Positions 34,958-38,531 of a stretch of DNA of 38,531 nt are shown here, in pieces. The stretch's first letter is position 1. Each line of letters begins with the position of its first letter. The notes under the pieces are model-generated. The model worked only from the letters and a program-made list of their open reading frames with translations, did not search any database and had not been told where the DNA came from. A program made the position numbers and the translations under genes. The DNA comes from Gammaproteobacteria bacterium (GTDB lineage Bacteria > Pseudomonadota > Gammaproteobacteria > UBA6429 > Thiohalophilaceae). The stretch lies in the NCBI GenBank assembly GCA_030594815.1, contig JAUVEN010000015.1, positions 1-38,531 of the forward strand. Direction: 5' to 3'.

Positions 34958-35427
34958 TGGCCAAACAAAAAAAATCGATGATTGGACTGGATCCTTTAGC
35001 CTGGCTTAAAGATGAAGCAGAAGATGCTGAAGTTATTGAAGAGGATACAGCAGTAAAGAAAACCAAATCAAAGAAGAAAACAGCAGCTAAGAAAACAAAG
35101 TCTAAAAAATCGGTTAAGGAAAAAGCATCTAAAACAAAAAAAACGGATGAAGATGTCGTATTTGAAATTCAAGCAGTGCAGGATATTTCGAGTGTTTCAG
35201 CTATTCATTCAGAATTGAAAGAATTACTCTCAAATGAAAATATTATTCTCGATGGTAAGCAGGTTGAACGTATTGATGGCGCTTCTTTACAGTTAATTTA
35301 TTCATTTGTTGAGGAAGCAAGAATAAAGGGGATTAAAGTATCCTGGCGTTCTCCTTCAGAAGTGTTACGTAACAATGCTAAATTATTAGGTCTGGAAGAG
35401 GCTTTACAGCTAGATAACGCTGCTTAA
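34957..35427 (+). CDS. STAS-domain protein with acidic and Lys-rich N-terminal linker
   Basis: A 156-residue protein with three parts. Residues 8-17 are a short hydrophobic motif, MIGLDPLAWL. Residues 19-30 are acidic (8 of 12 Asp/Glu) and 34-62 are a histone-H1-like tract with 16 lysines in 29 residues. Residues about 67-156 form a STAS-like domain: VFEIQAVQDIS, VERIDGASLQLIYSFVEEAR (Ser at the usual phospho-site region) and VSWRSPSEVL. It is coupled to the ParA-like gene (one-base overlap, AAGGAAGGA site). The lysine tract could touch DNA or stimulate the ParA ATPase; this is inference. STAS proteins often occur in che operons, with unclear roles. Confidence 0.8.
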   Translation: MAKQKKSMIGLDPLAWLKDEAEDAEVIEEDTAVKKTKSKKKTAAKKTKSKKSVKEKASKTKKTDEDVVFEIQAVQDISSVSAIHSELKELLSNENIILDGKQVERIDGASLQLIYSFVEEARIKGIKVSWRSPSEVLRNNAKLLGLEEALQLDNAA

Positions 35428-35535
35428 TTGAGTAACATTGCTTAACAAATGTTTTGTTGCCTATGGTAATGCTAAATGTGATTATGCTTAATGGAATAGT
35501 CGTATATATATGAATAAAGTTTAGGGATTGAGAGC

Positions 35536-36378
35536 ATGGCCACAACTTCAGTTTATGATCGAGATTTTAACTTCAGTGAAAAGGATTTTAAATATATACG
35601 TGATTTAATCATGGATCACACGGGTATCGTTTTAGCAGATCATAAGGTCGATATGGTTTATGGTCGTTTGACGCGACGTTTACGAGAGCTTAATTTAGAG
35701 TCGTTTGATAGTTATTTATCAAACCTTGTGCATGACGAGCAGGAACTTGTTAATTTCGTAAATGCATTAACAACAAATCTCACTGCTTTTTACCGTGAAC
35801 CACATCACTTTGAATTTCTTGCATCAAAATTACTACCAAAAATCATGAAGAATAAAGCAAGCAAACGTTTACGTATCTGGTCAGCGGGTTGTTCTTCGGG
35901 TGAAGAACCCTATACGATTGCGATGACAGTGCGTTCAATTATTCCCGCAAATAGTGGCTGGGACGTAAAAATTCTTGCAACAGATCTTGATACAAATATG
36001 GTTGAGAAAGGTTCAAGAGGGATATATACCGAAGAGCGTGTGACCGGATTATCTTCACAGAATATGAAAAAATGGGTGAAGAAAGGCAAAGGTGATACTG
36101 CAGGTATGGTTAAAATGGATGATCGTCTTCGAGAAATGATTACCTTTAAGCAGTTGAACTTAATGCATCAGTGGCCAATGAAAGGTCCTTTTGATCTGAT
36201 TTTTTGCCGTAATGTAGTGATTTATTTTAACAAAGAAACACAGGCAGTTTTATTTGATCGATATGCTGACATGCTGATTGATGATGGACATTTGTTTATT
36301 GGGCATTCAGAGTCGATGTACAAGATTTGTGACCGCTTTAAACTTTTAGGTCAAACGATCTATAAGAGGCTCTCGTAG
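35536..36378 (+). CDS. cheR: Chemoreceptor methyltransferase CheR
   Basis: Adds methyl groups from S-adenosylmethionine to glutamates of the receptors for adaptation. The 280 residues show the N-terminal helical domain (FKYIRDLIMDHTGIVLADHK, then YGRLTRRLRELNLESF), NALTTNLTAFYREPHHFEFL, the SAM motif WSAGCSSGEEPYTIAM (from about 115) and FDLIFCRNVVIYFN. The length is typical. It is 108 bases after the STAS gene and 9 bases before cheD. The pentapeptide-like tail of the first receptor may tether it. Confidence 0.97.
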   Translation: MATTSVYDRDFNFSEKDFKYIRDLIMDHTGIVLADHKVDMVYGRLTRRLRELNLESFDSYLSNLVHDEQELVNFVNALTTNLTAFYREPHHFEFLASKLLPKIMKNKASKRLRIWSAGCSSGEEPYTIAMTVRSIIPANSGWDVKILATDLDTNMVEKGSRGIYTEERVTGLSSQNMKKWVKKGKGDTAGMVKMDDRLREMITFKQLNLMHQWPMKGPFDLIFCRNVVIYFNKETQAVLFDRYADMLIDDGHLFIGHSESMYKICDRFKLLGQTIYKRLS

Positions 36379-36387
36379 AAAAATAAA

Positions 36388-37035
36388 ATGGTAGAGCAAT
36401 CATTAGCGCAACCTCCGATGCGTCCCGAACTTCCAGGGTTTAAGCACATCAATCGATACTGGGATAAAACGCATGATAGTTATGCGGCAAAAATTTTACC
36501 CGGTGAATATTATGTAACAATTCATGATGAGCTTATTGTTACTGTATTAGGTTCATGTGTGTCAGCTTGTATTCGAGATAAAGTTTTTGGTATTGGTGGA
36601 ATGAATCATTTTATGCTGCCTGCCAATAAAGGTGAGGACATAAGCTCTTTCAATGCAACGGGTGATTCCACTCGTTATGGTAACTTTGCCATGGAACAAA
36701 TGATTAATGATATTTTAAAAAATGGCGGTCGTCGTGAAAACCTTGAAATAAAGTTGTTTGGCGGTGGTCGTGTTTTAAAAAATATGTCGACACTGGACAT
36801 AGGAAAAAAGAATATCGATTTTGTTATGCAGTATATAAAGGATGAGTCATTGAAATTGACTGCACAGGATTTGGGTGATGTATTTCCACGTAAGGTATTA
36901 TTTTTTCCTGCATCGGGTCGAGTCAGGGTTAAAAAATTGCGCTCAGTACATAACAATACAATTATAGAACGTGAAAATAATTATAGTAAAGCGATTGCGA
37001 AAAAACCGTCTACTGGTGAAATTGAACTTTTTTAA
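36388..37035 (+). CDS. cheD: Chemoreceptor glutamine deamidase CheD
   Basis: Deamidates glutamines of receptors to make methylation sites. The 215 residues contain the catalytic region TVLGSCVSACIRD with Cys57, and GGMNHFMLP with His74, as in the CheD family, then KLFGGGRVL and FPRKVLFFPASGRVRVKKLR. It has a longer N-terminal part (about 40 residues) than the shortest CheD proteins. It sits between cheR and cheB. No CheC, the CheD partner in Bacillus, is in the window. The ribosome site is weak. Confidence 0.95.
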   Translation: MVEQSLAQPPMRPELPGFKHINRYWDKTHDSYAAKILPGEYYVTIHDELIVTVLGSCVSACIRDKVFGIGGMNHFMLPANKGEDISSFNATGDSTRYGNFAMEQMINDILKNGGRRENLEIKLFGGGRVLKNMSTLDIGKKNIDFVMQYIKDESLKLTAQDLGDVFPRKVLFFPASGRVRVKKLRSVHNNTIIERENNYSKAIAKKPSTGEIELF

Positions 37036-37056
37036 TTAGGATTAAATGATTTTTGT

Positions 37057-38121
37057 ATGATTAAAGTTTTGATTATTGATGATTCTGCTTTAGTACGTCA
37101 GTTACTAACAGAAATTTTTAATTCTGATCCTGAAATTAACGTTGTTGGTACTGCACAGGATCCTTTTGATGCACGTGAGAAAATAAAAAAACTCAATCCG
37201 GATGTTTTAACACTTGATGTTGAAATGCCAAAAATGGATGGCATAACATTTTTAACTAATTTAATGCGCCTGCGTCCGATGCCTGTCGTTATGATCTCAT
37301 CACTGACTGAAAAAGGCGCTGATGTCACTTTTGAAGCACTTGAGCTGGGTGCAGTTGATTTTGTATCTAAACCAAAAATTGATGTTTCTGTTGGCTTAAA
37401 AGAATACTCGGATGAAATTTGTGAAAAGGTTAAAAATGCAGCCGGTGCAAGAGTTTCGGCTATTTCTGACCGACGTAAATTAAGTGTTGAACCCAAGCTT
37501 TCGGCAGATGCTGTTCTGAAAAAACGCAAAGGCGTTTCGAAGTTAAAAACAACAGAAAAAATTATTGCTTTAGGTGCCTCGACAGGAGGAACTGAAGCAA
37601 TCAAAGAAGTCTTAATACGTATGCCTGCTGATAGTCCTGGTATCGTTATTAGTCAGCATATTCCAGAAGCGTTTAGTAAACCTTTCGCAGAACGTATGGA
37701 CAAATGCTCTGCAATGACGGTCTATGAGGCCGTTGATGGGCAGCAAATATTGCCGGGCCATGTCTATATTGCGCCGGGAAATCGTCATTTAATTGTTGAT
37801 CGGAGTGGGGCTCGTTATATTTGTCGTTTAAATGACGGGCCACTGGTAAATCGGCATAAACCCAGTGTGGACGTAATGTTTCGCTCAGTGGCTCATAATG
37901 TTGGTGCCAATGCTGTGGGCGTACTTCTTACAGGTATGGGGGCTGATGGAGCGGCTGGATTGAAGGAAATGCTTGAAAGTGGTGCTAAAACTCTCGTTCA
38001 GGATGAGAAAAGCTCTATTGTATGGGGAATGCCAGGTGAAGCATTCAAAATGGGGGCCGCCAAAGATCAATATTCCCTCGAGCAAATTGCAAAAGAATTG
38101 TTAAAACGGAGTCAGGGTTAA
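37057..38121 (+). CDS. cheB: Chemotaxis methylesterase/response regulator CheB
   Basis: Removes receptor methyl groups when phosphorylated by CheA. The 354 residues have a REC domain (Asp8-Asp9, phospho-acceptor Asp54) and a C-terminal esterase domain with the Ser-His-Asp triad: Ser175 (GASTGGTEA), His201 (ISQHIPEAF) and Asp297 (GMGADGAAG). A linker of about 40 residues lies between. The length and motifs are standard. It ends the che operon; fliA begins 179 bases downstream. Confidence 0.97.
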   Translation: MIKVLIIDDSALVRQLLTEIFNSDPEINVVGTAQDPFDAREKIKKLNPDVLTLDVEMPKMDGITFLTNLMRLRPMPVVMISSLTEKGADVTFEALELGAVDFVSKPKIDVSVGLKEYSDEICEKVKNAAGARVSAISDRRKLSVEPKLSADAVLKKRKGVSKLKTTEKIIALGASTGGTEAIKEVLIRMPADSPGIVISQHIPEAFSKPFAERMDKCSAMTVYEAVDGQQILPGHVYIAPGNRHLIVDRSGARYICRLNDGPLVNRHKPSVDVMFRSVAHNVGANAVGVLLTGMGADGAAGLKEMLESGAKTLVQDEKSSIVWGMPGEAFKMGAAKDQYSLEQIAKELLKRSQG

Positions 38122-38181
38122 ATACCTTTCACTTTCCTGTCCTATACTTAAAGCTACTAAATTTTATGAGATTTTAAGAGT

Positions 38182-38197
38182 AGGCATGGATTGTGCA
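38182..38197 (+). promoter_or_regulatory. Possible sigma-54 promoter of fliA
   Basis: AGGCAT, five bases, then GTGCA keeps the essential GG and GC at exact spacing, with GGCA and TGCA matching consensus. It lies about 105 bases before the fliA ATG in the cheB-fliA gap. The first and last bases of the -24 half and the first base of the -12 half are off consensus, so this is tentative. Confidence 0.35.
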
Positions 38198-38259
38198 TTA
38201 TTCAACATGAGATGAAGGGAAATATCTAAACATTGAATATGGATATCTTTATCGGGATT

Positions 38260-38275
38260 TGAGCTAAAAAGCTCA
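38260..38275 (+). other. Short hairpin before fliA
   Basis: TGAGCT, AAAA, AGCTCA forms a 6-base stem with a 4-base loop, about 25 bases before the fliA ATG. The following bases are not T-rich, so it is not a good terminator. It may affect the fliA leader or be chance. Confidence 0.3.
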
Positions 38276-38300
38276 TAATAAAAGGTAGGAAAGGCGAATT

Positions 38301-38531
38301 ATGTACCCAATAGCCGAGCCAACTATGGCTGAAGATCTAATTGAAGAACATTCAGGACTGGTCAATCGAATTGCTTACCACTTAGCGGCAAGATTGCCGG
38401 CAAGTGTTGTCGTGGATGATTTAATTCAAGTCGGAATGATTGGGCTTCTTGATGCTTCGCAACAATATGATGCTTCTCAAGGTGCAGCATTTACCACTTA
38501 CGCAACCATTCGAATTCGTGGTGCCATGCTC
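38301..38531 (+). CDS. fliA: Flagellar sigma factor FliA (sigma-28), N-terminal part
   Basis: Start of the gene for the sigma factor of late flagellar and chemotaxis genes; cut by the window edge after 77 codons. The translated start includes LVNRIAYHLAARLPASVVVD, then DLIQVGMIGLLDASQQYDAS and FTTYATIRIRGAML, which match region 1.2-2.2 of FliA almost motif for motif. A ribosome site (AAAGGTAGGAAAGG) precedes the ATG at 38301. It directly follows the che operon, whereas in many relatives flhA-flhF-fleN lie just ahead of fliA. The rest of the gene must be checked outside the window. Confidence 0.95.
   Translation, partial: MYPIAEPTMAEDLIEEHSGLVNRIAYHLAARLPASVVVDDLIQVGMIGLLDASQQYDASQGAAFTTYATIRIRGAML

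Noticed and set aside
37098-37604. 168-codon minus-strand open frame in cheB
   Set aside because: Fully antisense to a well-conserved gene; composition follows from cheB codons.

Overview
The window is one long, almost entirely plus-strand motility and chemotaxis locus. It looks like it comes from a polarly flagellated gammaproteobacterium with an AT-rich genome (my impression is about 40% GC). The grounds are the FleQ/FleS/FleR regulators, several good sigma-54 (-24/-12) promoters, a FlgJ with a muramidase domain, FlaG and FliDST beside the flagellin gene, and a CheA-CheW-CheR-CheD-CheB cluster that carries a ParA-like ATPase. Genus cannot be told from the sequence alone.

Layout. 20-4802: hook, rod and ring genes flgE, flgF, flgG, flgH, flgI. 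4803-5099: a repeat element followed by a sigma-54-like promoter. 5100-9475: flgJ, flgK, flgL. 9476-9934: palindromic repeats and a possible FliA promoter. 9935-14809: flagellin fliC, flaG, fliD, fliS and a probable fliT. 15065-19964: the regulators fleQ (strong sigma-70 promoter), a small Cys-rich gene on the minus strand, then fleS-fleR (sigma-54 promoter). 20062-25640: basal body, switch and export genes fliE, fliF, fliG, fliH, fliI, fliJ. 25641-26024: a second copy of the repeat element, again ending just before a sigma-54 promoter. 26025-27083: fliK. 27285-38121: the chemosensory operon cheY, cheA, cheW, a helical-bundle chemoreceptor, an Aer-like PAS receptor, a ParA-like ATPase, a STAS protein with a Lys-rich linker, cheR, cheD, cheB. 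38301 to the window edge: the start of fliA (sigma-28), cut off by the window.

How it works together. FleQ is predicted to drive sigma-54 promoters for fleSR, fliE-J, fliK, fliD and flgJKL. FleS/FleR would act on later sigma-54 genes. FliA would transcribe flagellin and chemotaxis genes from variant promoters. FleQ keeps the residues known to bind c-di-GMP. FliK, FliH/I/J and FlgJ support export and rod or hook assembly. FliS and the FliT candidate are export chaperones. The Che proteins couple two receptors to the motor, and the ParA/STAS pair is a candidate device for placing the receptor array. Genes for FliL-R, FlhA/B/F, FleN and CheZ are not here.

The most interesting points are the ParA plus STAS (acidic then Lys-rich linker) pair, the repeat element found directly upstream of two flagellar sigma-54 promoters, FleQ-box-like sites placed as in Pseudomonas (upstream of fleSR, downstream of the fliE promoter), and a terminator-like hairpin inside the predicted fliD leader.
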